From assembly GCA_000467715.1 (NCBI GenBank), contig AJFK01000792.1, forward strand, positions 1-64,000: 64,000 nt of DNA, in the 5' to 3' direction. The notes beneath the pieces are model-generated. The model was not told the origin of the DNA and did not search any database. It worked only from the letters and a program-made list of their open reading frames with translations. Positions 12,595 to 23,030 of the stretch are shown here, piece by piece. Numbering within the stretch: position 1 is the first letter of the stretch; every line of letters starts with the position of its first letter. The translations under genes and the position numbers were made by a program. The stretch is from Hysterium pulicare CBS 123377 (lineage: Eukaryota; Ascomycota; Dothideomycetes; Hysteriales; Hysteriaceae).

Positions 12595-13342
12595 ATGGCT
12601 CACCAGCAAGGCTTTCCCGCTTCCAGCAATTCTTTCAATACTAACGTTGACACGGCTTTCAGCCTCTCCCAGGAGGACATCGACTACATCCTCAACACAC
12701 CTCTTGATTGGCCGCCCTCCGATGCAGTTGTGCAACAGGGACCTCCTCACTCGACGATGGACAACTGCATGTCGGTCCTCCAGTGCCCTTCGAGCAACTC
12801 AACAACTTCGAGCAGGAGTTTATGCAACAGCCTCCGGCCCCTCCAGTGCCCTTCAGTACCTTCGATCAGGGTTTCTTGCAGCAATCCACCGCCCTTCCAC
12901 CGACCATGGAGACTGCGCCTCTGCATATGCCATATCCGGCGTCTGGCTCTACAGCCTATACGCAGAGCTTCCACACCCTCCCTGACTTCAGCAAATCGTT
13001 TGAGCTCAATATAGGGCTTGGCGGCTTTGCTGAGGCTGGGTGAGTTTTTTTCCTTTTTTTTAAACACACTGCAGTAGTACTTGTTTGGCGGCGACTGGTC
13101 CTCCTCCCGCCCGCCAAGGTCCACGTCCTTCAAGGTGGGCTTGCACTCACCCATCCGGTTGTACCAAGACCTTCTCCCGTGAGCCAAATAGGCGACGTCA
13201 TATCGCTACCGTCCACCGACAGCACCAAGCCTTCTGGTGCCCCGTCAATGGATGCCCCCAAAGTGCCGGAGTAAAACCCTTCCCTCGAGCTGACAAGCGC
13301 AATGATCATGCGAAGGAAGTTCACGGGATTCGTAAGACTTGA
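12595..13342 (+). CDS. Small two-finger C2H2 protein, tandem paralogue
   Basis: The start MAHQQGFPAS matches the start of the neighbouring copy (MAHQRSFAAF). It has a Pro/Gln-rich N-terminal half with PVPF.TFDQGFLQQ-type repeats. A short intron from 13040 to about 13074 or 13077 (donor GTGAGT, only 35-38 bp, with a longer acceptor near 13132 also possible) joins it to the finger exon. Finger 1 is C-x5-C-x12-H-x4-H (from CTHPSGC to RRRHIATVH). Finger 2 runs from CPVNGC to RNDHAKEVH, so both keep all zinc ligands. The N-terminal 45 residues and the following repeat region are in different frames, and the switch lies between about 12725 and 12790. Either a non-consensus intron of about 66 bp or an indel is needed. 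The gene may therefore be intact with one more intron, or damaged like its neighbour. A DNA-binding role is inferred only. Confidence 0.55.
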
Positions 13343-13631
13343 GTAAGAATGGCTTGTTCCATGTCATCCTAAATGGAGTTGTCACGTGGTCAGGTATGGA
13401 ATGGTGGATCATGGGAGGCATGGAGAAATTGAAATTACAAGTTTGAATTACAAATTACGGCCTTTTATGGAAATGATGTTTAGCTAGTCTCTGAACCTAT
13501 CGTTCTTCTCGACTCGACCTATCTCTCACCTTACCGTGCGTCAAAGCTGTGATTCATATTCAGGCCTGATGGAAACGGTCTTTGACCATTCGTCACAATC
13601 TTTCCATTCCTTCAGTAAGCAACCGGCTACA

Positions 13632-16600
13632 TCATTCTATCCCAGACATGTACGTCGACGTCCTGCGATACGGCCTAGGGAACACATCAAGTGTGGATTG
13701 TCTTGCCAATGACTCCGGCTGGGCTTTTGGTACAGTAGCTTTCGGCCCGTGGCTGACTTTTGGCGCCTTCGGTACCCGTCCGGGTCTAAAGAGTCCATCA
13801 TATCGAGGGTGGACAAGAGTGAGCAACCCCCTCCAGGCAGTTCCTAGCTCGCCTGAGAACAGTAGCGCGACAAAAATTACAATTAGAGTCAACGGAACGG
13901 CAGTGGCCCAGAAGATCCATTGTTTGTTGTTCGTGGAACGAATGTCGGAAGTGTTCATGCCAAGAAAGCCGGATACGAATGAAAGAGGTAGGAAGATGAC
14001 AGTTACAATGGTGAACACATATATAGCTTTGTCATGCCTGTCTTTCGTGGAAGCCATCTTGTCGGAAAACCAGGACTCCAGTTCGCTCGTACGCTGCCAT
14101 ATCAGCTCAAACCTCTGAACCCTAGTTTCCACATGCATGAAGCAATCTCGAAGCAAGGGCAGCTCACGTTTGGGGGCTTTGTCGAAGTAGCGGCCATGTA
14201 GTGCGGACCATCCTTGTTCCTGACTTTTGATCTCCTCTTCCAGTTTCGAGAGTACTTCCAGTTGCTGGTTCAACGTCTTCAGAACGGCTTTGATTTCTTG
14301 CTGAAAATCTCCCAGCTCTGGTTGGGCTCGACGCGATCGGCCGGAGCGGATATTAGCTTCCTAGAAGCGATTAGCTTCATTGTTGCCGTGATCTAATGGA
14401 AACTCTCACAAGTTGTTTCCAATATTCTCCGTAAGTCTGCATAATATCGAATTGGTCCTCTGCATCCACAATATCTTTTACTATACGGTTGATCATTAAG
14501 GAGAGTATGGCTTGCGGCGTTGCGATTTCCTTCGTATCCAGTGTGGTTTTCGTCAAATCTCTTGCTAAAAGTCGTTTGCCACGGTAAAGCAACTTCTGAC
14601 ATTTTTCAATGTGAAGATCTCTGGTTTGATCATTGCCGACACTAACACGGAACAAGGTGAGATAAACAGCACATTCTAGCCAAGCCTTTCGAAATTCAAT
14701 GGGCAGCTCTACACTTCCCGGTGTAGGACCTCGAGATCCTGACAGCTCATATTTGATGTTATTGGCAAGGCGCGCCGTGAAGAAAAACTTTTCAAGTGAT
14801 TTCATTGGAATAAGGCGATTCGGGGAGGCAATTATTTTCTGTACTCATCAGCACTCATTTCCCCAAACAATGTGGCCCGTTGATTTAACGATCCTCTTAC
14901 CCTAAGAATGAAGTAGACGGCCCCCCAATACCGACGCGTTAAAGGCGACTCGATTTCTAAAGGAATGAAAAGCTCGAAAATGTCGATGGCTGCCTTGAAA
15001 AACTTATCCAAGATCGATTCCCCAGACATAAATAGTTGTTGCGTGCCCTCAAAGGTTTGAGTGGCCAGTGTCACGTACTTGACAACGTCTCTTAATTCTT
15101 GTTCATGACAACGCTGATAGGCTGATCTCTCCTTTTGATTGTTTTCGTATAGAAGGAAATGGTGCAATTCCCTTAGTGTGCTGTCGAACATCTCCTTGTC
15201 TGGATTAGTATGTAGCTCGGCGCTCTGATGTTCGTTAATCGGCGCTGAGGGAGTAGATAGCCAGACAAAAACGTGAAACTCATCGTCTGACCAGTGTTTC
15301 AATGCTAGTGGTTTGCTTTTGTTGGGATCCCCTGGGGATGCTTGTGTCACGACGTAGGAAAGGCTGCCGCCTTCGTACCTTATATCGTGACTACTTCCCT
15401 TCGAACCTTGCTCGTAGTAATTGTGCCGCTTCCCTTCCCATTCTGCAAATTCTCGGTCTATATCCACTTCGGGAGGTTTATAATATGCATCCAGTGGGTT
15501 GTCCTTTTGTGAAGGATATAAGTCTTCGTCCTCTGAAAATGTTGTATCGTCGTCGGGTTGGGACACTTTTGTTGTAATACGTTTTTTGTGGGGAGAACGG
15601 GTTCTGGCCTACTGTCAGCAAGCTGTTGGTGGACGTACGGCAAGAAGCACCACCTTCGAGAGATGAGAAGTCGGACCGTGGAAGTTTCGGCTTTAGTTAG
15701 TATGCGAGGCCAGTCATCCGCTATTACTACTCGCCCCTTCATTTTCAATTGAAACTGGGTTTCGAATTCATTTAGAAAGCCGCCCTTTCCGCTTCTAATA
15801 TCCATGAAATTCGAGGTGAATGCCTTCCTAGAGTTAGAAACAGAAAGTTCAATGAGTCAAAGGATGCCCACTCACAAACCATGTTTGGCACTCGTTCAAA
15901 CGAAACTGCCATAAGCAATTCCCTCCATCAGTGACTAGAATATGTGGAAACCCAGTTGTGGGCTCTTTGAGCAAACAAATAGAATCGCTACCAAGTTGTT
16001 GCTCGGTCAGTCGTGCAGAAGTGACCAGAAGCGCTTGGTGAAATAAGCGAGGCTTATTCAGTGGTTTTTGAAGGACTCACTATCGTTCATAATAAGACAC
16101 CATAACTGTGAAACGTGGAAACATTGATGATTTGGACTGAACGATCCTCGACAGACAGCCTGCTGCATATCGCGTTCTGGGGATACTGATGAAGAAAATG
16201 ACTGAAGCAGAGTCTGCGCGGGGTGCTTCGTTGATGTTGCTTGTTCTATACTCACAGCATACTCATCAAGATGAAAGTAAGGCAGACAGGCTACGATGAT
16301 GTTTGTGTCCAGGTGAGTCTTCCCAGAATTTGCTCGGGACGATCTTTCTTGGATGACTAGTGGCTCCATGTGCCGCCCATGAGTTCCGAGAGGGATGACC
16401 AAAGGCTTTTCGTGCTTTTTGCGAAGACGTTCGAGGGTAGGCTTAATCAATATCTTTTCATCCAATGTTAATTCGGGTGACTGGAGCGACGCACCCTATC
16501 AACAGTTAGAAAGAGCTCACAAGTCTCTTGGACGAAAGTACAATACTAGAAAGTTATCAAAGTCCATAGTATTATCGCTGAGATGTCTAAGAATTCGCCT

Positions 16601-17365
16601 TAGTTATCACCTTGACTTAAGGAATGCGCGTTACTCACATCCATCTGAAAATACGGTAGGGATTCTTTTCTGTTTCTCCTGTCACATCTTGGCCTGTGGT
16701 GAGCTCGACAACGACATCTTCTCCTTCATTTCCGTAATCCTTGAATCGGGAGATGATAACGCTATGAGATGGAAGTTGGAAATTAGATATGCGTAAATCG
16801 TTCCTATTCTTGAAAGCCTCTTGGCTAGACCTCTGAGCACTCTTCTCAGAAATGCCCAGCCCAAGCCTTGACGTCGTCTCAACATCCGTCTCAACATCCG
16901 TTTCGTCGACGATATCGCTCTCTGAGGACGAGACATCGTAATCTGACACTTCAAACGAATCTTGAAACGATTTCGACCTTGGCCCTTCAAGGTTCGGGTC
17001 AGAGAGATACTCGAAATGGCGACTGCTTGCAGGTAGAAACAATTGGGAAGGCGTTATTGATACTCACCATCTCCCACAAATGGTATAAGTGCGTACGGGT
17101 TGTGTTGTGAGCCTTGTGTAGCTTGTGGCCGTCTTCTTGAAGGGTTATATAGGCTGCTGCTAGGCTGGAAACAAGTATCCTCGGGCTCAAAAGTCGACGA
17201 AGGGGAAAATCGTACTCTTCGAGGTGAATATTGCCTCGAGTCCACAGGCTCAGTGTCACCCGATACATGCGGTAAGGTTGCTACAGAGTGGACGGAATCC
17301 CGAGACGCATTCGAGTGCAGATCAGTGGGATGCCGATTCGGTGGTCCAAATTCGGGAGGCGCCAT
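13632..17365 (-). CDS. CorA-like divalent cation transporter-family protein, multi-exon
   Basis: Best model, about 1,099 aa: exons 17365-17097, 17025-16639, 16545-16521, 16495-16081, 16033-15880, 15827-15639, 15603-14901, 14838-14410 and 14360-13632. The C-terminal exon has the CorA signature: a helical stretch (EELESWFSDKM-like), then a first membrane segment ending in GMNT and a second hydrophobic segment about 15 residues later. GMN is the selectivity motif of CorA Mg2+ channels. Upstream it has the long soluble region of fungal CorA-like proteins, including LPYFHLDEYAV and FHVSQLWCLIMND. The N-terminus is Ser/Pro-rich, with an acidic DVETDVETT patch. Cation transport is therefore likely but unproven, since many fungal members are uncharacterised. 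Two introns in this model are only 25 bp (16520-16496) and 35 bp (15638-15604), so those junctions are uncertain. The start MAPPEFGPPN was chosen over an upstream TTG frame. Confidence 0.75.
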
Positions 17366-17526
17366 GGCACCTATAATTGCAAAAATGACTAGCTTTTGAC
17401 CTGGTTTTGGTCTGGACGATGCGGACGCTAAGCGGCAATATATGCACTGGAAAACTAGAGAGAGCGTAGGGAAGAACAAGGTGAATTGTACAGCAGAGGG
17501 CCACCACTGTGTATGAAAAGCTGAGC

Positions 17527-17805
17527 TTATGCCTCATCCCGCAAGCGCTCGTAGAACCAAGTACGAAATGGGGGCCAATTTGGCAGCTGAAGTTTCTCCA
17601 GATCGGGAGCCGCCGATCCTATGTAACACAAGGCAAATTGTCCATCCAATTGAAATCTTCCACACTTATTGCGGCAAATACGATGGCTTTGAGGTTGCAT
17701 AGACGACATTGTAGTTAGCGTGAGATGCGCACAACAAGTGAACGAAGTATGCATTGAGCTGGTTGGGGTTTTTGGGTTGCGTGAGGGACTATTTGGAGGG
17801 GCCAT
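17527..17805 (-). CDS. Hypothetical small protein, weak
   Basis: An open frame of about 92 aa from an internal ATG (MAPPNSPSR...), or 118 aa from an upstream ATG at 17883. It contains several Cys (CCAHL, CRNKC) and ends LPNWPPFRTWFYERLRDEA. It lies about 160 bp upstream of the CorA-like gene on the same strand, in a short gap before the divergent NUXM gene. I recognise no family. It may be a small gene, an exon fragment, or chance. Confidence 0.2.
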   Translation of the reverse strand: MAPPNSPSRNPKTPTSSMHTSFTCCAHLTLTTMSSMQPQSHRICRNKCGRFQLDGQFALCYIGSAAPDLEKLQLPNWPPFRTWFYERLRDEA

Positions 17806-18016
17806 ATTGAGTGCAAGACTATATGCATCGGACAACGATTCTAGAGATAGGATTTTAGGATGAAGCTTTGTGAAAACTTGCAAAATTGTTATTCGTGAAT
17901 AGGACGAGGTACGGTGTACTTGCTGTTTAACCTGATTAGGCTAGTCCAGTTTTCGCCAAGACCCTCACCTCAAGCTCTCCATCACTCACTTCTGCCCGAC
18001 TCCAACCCTCAACACC

Positions 18017-18882
18017 ATGCCTCCCGCAACACGATTGCCACGAGAGGTGGCTCTCCGGACCGCACGGATCAAGAGAATCGCTCTACGTCTACCCAGACAA
18101 CCGCGGCGCTACGCCTCCGACTCCCACGATGCTCACGGGAGCGCCCACCACGGCCCAGCAAACGAGTCCTACGGAGTACGTCGAGCTCCCCCTCACCTCC
18201 TTTGCGCACAACCATATCCCAATTGCACACCTCACAACGCTCTCTCCTTTTTCTTTCGACTTCGATGTAGCTAATTACTCTCCCCTCCAACAGAAAGGTT
18301 TCTTCATCGGCCTGGCCGCGATCCCCTTCACCTTCGCCATCTACAAACTAAGCCGAACGGACGGAAACGATAAACCCCTTTTCACACAGCTGTTGGAGAA
18401 GTACTCGGATTGGAGGGACGAATGGACGAATCGGAATGATGCCCATACTCAGATGATTGAGAAGGCCGCTCGAGACTCGAATTTGTTGATGAGTTCGGGG
18501 GCGCCGAAGCCGTATATTGACCTGAGGTTTCCCGAGTAAGTGGATTTGGTTTTTCCCGGGGATACGATAGGGCTGGGGAGACGAGGGATGCGATTGGGGG
18601 GTGGTTGCGGAGTAGTGATGAGACGGATTGCCATTGACCATGAAAGTCACCAGGAAATCGATATTTGGAGCATTGACTAATGCATCTCTACTCAGGATTT
18701 TCAACGTTGGCTCCCCCTACAACATCCCAGCAGGCAGTCAGGTCAATCTCGACAAGGTGATCGCGAAGTATCGGCTGGAGGCATTCGAAGAGAACGAGAG
18801 AAAGCTGCAGCAACTGAAAGACGGAACACTGCCAGCAGAGCAACCGTACAATAAGCCTGGAAAGAACCCACCATTCCCATAG
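18017..18882 (+). CDS. NUXM: Complex I accessory subunit NUXM-like (195 aa)
   Basis: Exons 18017-18175, 18294-18535 and 18696-18882 join in phase to 195 aa. The N-terminus (MPPATRLPREVALRTARIKR...) is basic and acid-free for about 35 residues, as expected of a mitochondrial presequence. A single membrane segment follows (GFFIGLAAIPFTFAIYKLS), then a soluble part with LLEKYSDWRDEW and the conserved FNVGSPYN.PAG..VNLDKVI.KYR block near the C-terminus. This matches the 17.8-kDa NUXM accessory subunit of fungal NADH:ubiquinone oxidoreductase, a single-pass subunit of the inner-membrane arm. Without the first intron an artificial N-terminal stretch appears, so splicing after ESYG is well supported. 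It is divergent from the CorA-like gene. Confidence 0.8.
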
Positions 18883-20479
18883 AATAGAGGCAGCAATGGT
18901 GGAAGTGGCTTGGGACCACGGTAGAGCCTGTACATATCTCGTTGCATGATATCCGCTTTTACCAAGAAGAATCGCGGTTTCGAGCTCACAGTGCAATTCA
19001 ATCTACTAAACCAATCGCTTTAAAGTTGAAATGGGGCATGGTGATGTGTGAGACTACACGTCCAGCACTCAACTGCTCTCCACTTAGCCATTTTCCTTTA
19101 AGTGTTTCTCCGTTCTACTGTTTCATTCCCTCGATCCGCACCCCCAGTACTCCGGTACCGTATTCCAAACATCTAGTGCCACAAGTGTTCTCCGACCAAC
19201 CATTCTATCATCCATCTACCCACACATGAAGTGTCAGTATGATGCTCACGAACGTCCCCAGGAAAGGCGGGTCTAGTGGCAGAAGAGAAAGTAAATCAGG
19301 GAAAGCATCCTAATCGCTGCATGCTGTATTTGGTGAGGAGTCAATGACTAAACACATCGCTCCCTTGACCAGGCACAGACTGAATAGGATTTACACGAGA
19401 GCGGCGACGTGGTGAGTTGATTGAGGTTCGAGTAAAAATGCAATCTAGCTGTCATCAAGGTGGATAAGCTTGACAAGGATTGAATGACTGGGGAATTCCC
19501 TCGACAACGGCGAAGACTCGGGCATGTGTTTTCACCTCGGGGCTGTGAAGAACTAGGGTTTCTGCTCCGTACTGGAATACCTGAACTCGTACGAACGCTG
19601 TCGGCTTCACGGGGTCCTTAGCCGTACTTCCCAACTGTAGTCCGAATTTCTCCCTGGTGTAAATTTCGTGGGAGCCATGGCATCGTTCGGGTTCAAGCGC
19701 TTACATTATAGTCTTAGGATGGTCTGGAGGCTCTTAGAAACGTCAGCCCTGATTTCGTAATCGTTACCAAGATCCTCCTGATTTTAATCTCAGCTAGGAA
19801 AGGTCGTGATTCAGCATTCAATACTTATCCGAAGTAAGTTTGTTTGATCCACAATGGATAAGATGGCAGTAGCATGTAGTTCAAAGTATATGTATGAAGT
19901 CGACAGGAGTAGGGTTGGGCCAATAGCCACATAGCCAATCAGCGACCTGCAAGGACCACCACTGGGATGACATATTTGTTGTATTTGTTGTAGGAGGCAA
20001 CTCTGGCTACGGACAGCGAAGACGGTATACAGCTTCGTACGCAGACGCGATCATTAGATAATCCGTCTAGGAGGAAACTCGGAGTAGCAATCACTAGCGC
20101 CGGAACCCCGGCCTGGGCCTTCCGCTCATCAGACGTCAGCTCCCAATTCGCGGGGTAACACACGGAAGCTTGAGACCGGCTAAGAGTTCTCGGGCAAGGG
20201 AGTCGGCTTCGTAGGGCTTCTTGCAATCTCGCGGCATAGCAATTGATTGGGCACGTTGGCTGAGTTGAGAGCCCTTGGTGCAAGCTGCCTTCGGATGAGG
20301 TATTCTGCTTGATGCATGCGCTGATCATCCCGAAGTTGAAGAGATCCGTTGACTTTGGAGCTCAGCTCGTGCGAGGAAGCGAATAAAAGACAACAGTATC
20401 CCGTTGCGAAGGGCTGTTTCAGAACAGGTCAATTGAACTCAGTCCCGTTTCCACTTGTCTCTGGCTTTTCTTCTTCGCC
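18883..20479. other. Intergenic region, 1.6 kb
   Basis: It lies between NUXM and the P450 gene. Only short, unrelated open frames are seen (for example minus strand 19939-20328), with no domain-like content. There is no RNA gene or repeat I can support. The last ~100 bp are CT-rich, consistent with the promoter of the P450 gene. Confidence 0.45.
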
Positions 20480-22344
20480 ATGTTTCTCTCATTCCTATTC
20501 ACGCCCTATGCTCTCCTAGCCTTCCCGTTTCTATATTATATCCTCCCGTACCTAAGAAATTGGTCCATTCGAGGAATCCCAGCACCTTTTCCAGCCGCAT
20601 GGACGAATCTCTGGCTGCTCTGGCAATGTCGAAACGGGAGACGGTATCTTGCTGTGGATAATGCACATAAGAAATTCGGCACGCTTGTCCGCATTCAGCC
20701 ACATCATGTCAGTGTTGCCGATGCAGACTGTATACCTCACATTTATGGCCATGGAAACGGATTCTTGAAGAGGTACGTGTGCAGTGCAAGCTCCGCTTTT
20801 ACTATTCCCCCAAGAGGATTCTCGGTTTAGATTGAACTTGGGGAAGGAGAGTGACAGGCATGCTTGCCATATCAAAAGAGCTCGGATACTAATACATCCC
20901 AATAGCGAATACTACGATGCTTTCGTCTCTATTCATCGTGGCCTATTTAACACCCGCGATCGTGCTGAACACACACGGAAACGCAAGACTGTCTCCCACA
21001 CCTTCAGTGCCAAGTCCATTGGCCAATTCGAGCAGTATATACACCACAATCTAGAACTCCTCACAGAACAATGGGACCGCATCTCATCGCACGGGAAAGG
21101 CGGCTACCAGGACATGGATGCTTTGCATTGGTTCAATTACTTGGCCTTCGATATTATTGGTAAGTCGTCTCTACCATTTCTCGCTGCAGGTGCCATTGTC
21201 CACAACTGATGATTAAATAGGGGATCTCGCATTCGGGGCTCCTTTTGGAATGTTGGTAAGTCTATTCGCCGATGAGATCCACTCAAGAACTAGCTAACCA
21301 AAACACAAGAAAGAGGGCAAGGATGTAGCAGAGGTCAGATTAAATCCTAACTCGCCACCCACGTTTGCCCCGGCAATTGAAGGTAAGAATCTGAGCAATT
21401 AATCAATTCGATCGAGACGTTGACAAGCCACAGTACTTAACAGGAGGGGTGAAGTATCTGGGTAAGCATCTGTACCTCTTCTCGGTAATCCTGAATGAAT
21501 TAATGACGGTTGAAACAGCACCATTGGATGTCTCCCCCAACTAAAACCCTACGCCAAATACTTTCCCGACCCCTTTTTCTCCAAGGGCATGAAAGCCATC
21601 GAGAACCTTGCCGGTATCGCCGTCGCCCGCGTAAACGCCCGTCTCGAAAATCCAAACACCGATCGCGTCGACTTGCTGGCTCGGCTTATGGAAGGCAAAG
21701 ACGAGAAAGGAGAGAAATTGGGTCGGGAAGAACTCACCGCCGAAGCATTAACTCAATTGATCGCCGGAAGTGATACGACGAGCAATACAAGCTGCGCGTT
21801 GTTGTTCCACTGTCTGCAGCACCCGGACGTGATCGAGAAATTGCAAAAGGAGCTCGATGAGGCGATCCCGGATGTCGATACCGTGCCTAATTTCGAAATG
21901 GTCAAGGATTTGCCCTACGTCGACTCTGTTATCAAGGAAACGATGCGTATTCATTCCACTTCTTCTCTTGGTCTACCACGTCAAATCCCATCGGGCCCTG
22001 GTATTACACTCGCTGGACACCACTTTCCTCAAGGCACGGTTTTATCTGTACCAGCATATACGATTCACCATAGCACTGAGATCTGGGGTCCCGATGCAAA
22101 CACGTTCCGTCCGGGAAGATGGGAGGACGTTACGGAGAAGCAGAAGGCTGCATTCATTCCGTTCAGCTACGGACCTAGGGCTTGTGTAGGTAGGAATGTG
22201 GCTGAGATGGAGTTGGCTCTTATCGTCAGCACCGTGTTTCGACGATATGAGTTTGAGTTGAGGCAGGGTGAGATGGAAACGAGGGAAGGGTTCTTGAGAA
22301 AGCCGCTGGGATTACATGTTGGCATGCGGAGACGGGAAACTTGA
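20480..22344 (+). CDS. Cytochrome P450, benzoate 4-monooxygenase (CYP53) type
   Basis: Six exons (20480-20772, 20906-21159, 21221-21255, 21310-21382, 21434-21461, 21519-22344) give 502 aa, close to the ~517 aa of Aspergillus niger benzoate para-hydroxylase CYP53A1. It has an N-terminal membrane anchor. The oxygen-binding I-helix is AGSDTTSNT, the K-helix is ETMR (ExxR), and the heme loop FSYGPRACVG carries the Cys ligand in FxxGxRxCxG. The 28-bp fifth exon restores the family block VLNRRGEVS.T(I/L)GC. CYP53 enzymes hydroxylate benzoate to 4-hydroxybenzoate in the ER membrane with a P450 reductase, feeding the protocatechuate/beta-ketoadipate route and detoxifying plant phenolics. The subfamily call rests on remembered motif similarity. 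No pathway partner is adjacent. Confidence 0.85.
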
Positions 22345-23030
22345 ATATGATTATGAGGATAATATTAGCTGGAAAGGTGGTGTACATATTTGGGAGTTGG
22401 TCACTGGTAATTAGAGAAGAAAGAGAGTTGCGATTGATGCTGACCAATACTCTTACGGAAATTGCTGTTGAAGGTAATGATTGTGTAATTTCTTTGCTCT
22501 TGTTTGGAGCCGTAACTATGTAATCCATGCACGCTGTAGGGGAACCAAAATACTCTAAGTGTACTCCAAAAGCCTCTCCAATCTACCAATGCCTTTAATA
22601 AAATCATAGTGTTGTTTGTGTGAAATCATGCTTGAGCAACTGGAAAGTGAATTGACATGAATCGAAAGGGGGGAAATGGCTTCAAAGCATGCCGATTCAC
22701 ATGGAACCGGCCTTGGAAACCTATTATTACAGAATAGATGATGTCTGAGCCTGATTCCGCAATGGAAAGTGTTCGGAAAGTTGTCAATCGGATCACCGAC
22801 CGCTTGATGTTTTGAGTCCATCAGGCAGACTCGTCGCAGTCTACTTCGAAACCTCGTACCTGTCTCACCTGTTCTTGTTAGCCGAGCACATCAATAAGTG
22901 ACGACCAGACTGGGAAAAGAAACAAGCTAATGAAAAAGTCCTGAGCCGCGGTGCCAGCTTCAGTGCTACCAATCTACACAGGCAATATGTATGCTCTCAG
23001 AGGCTTGAAAAGTCAATTGCGCTCTGGGAG
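22345..23030. other. Convergent intergenic region
   Basis: 3' flanks of the P450 gene (plus) and the F-box-like gene (minus). No further gene or repeat was seen. Confidence 0.4.

Noticed and set aside
21444-21453. 10-nt micro-exon in the P450 gene
   Set aside because: A 28-nt exon at 21434-21461 uses good sites and restores the family block VLNRRGEVS, so the micro-exon is unnecessary.
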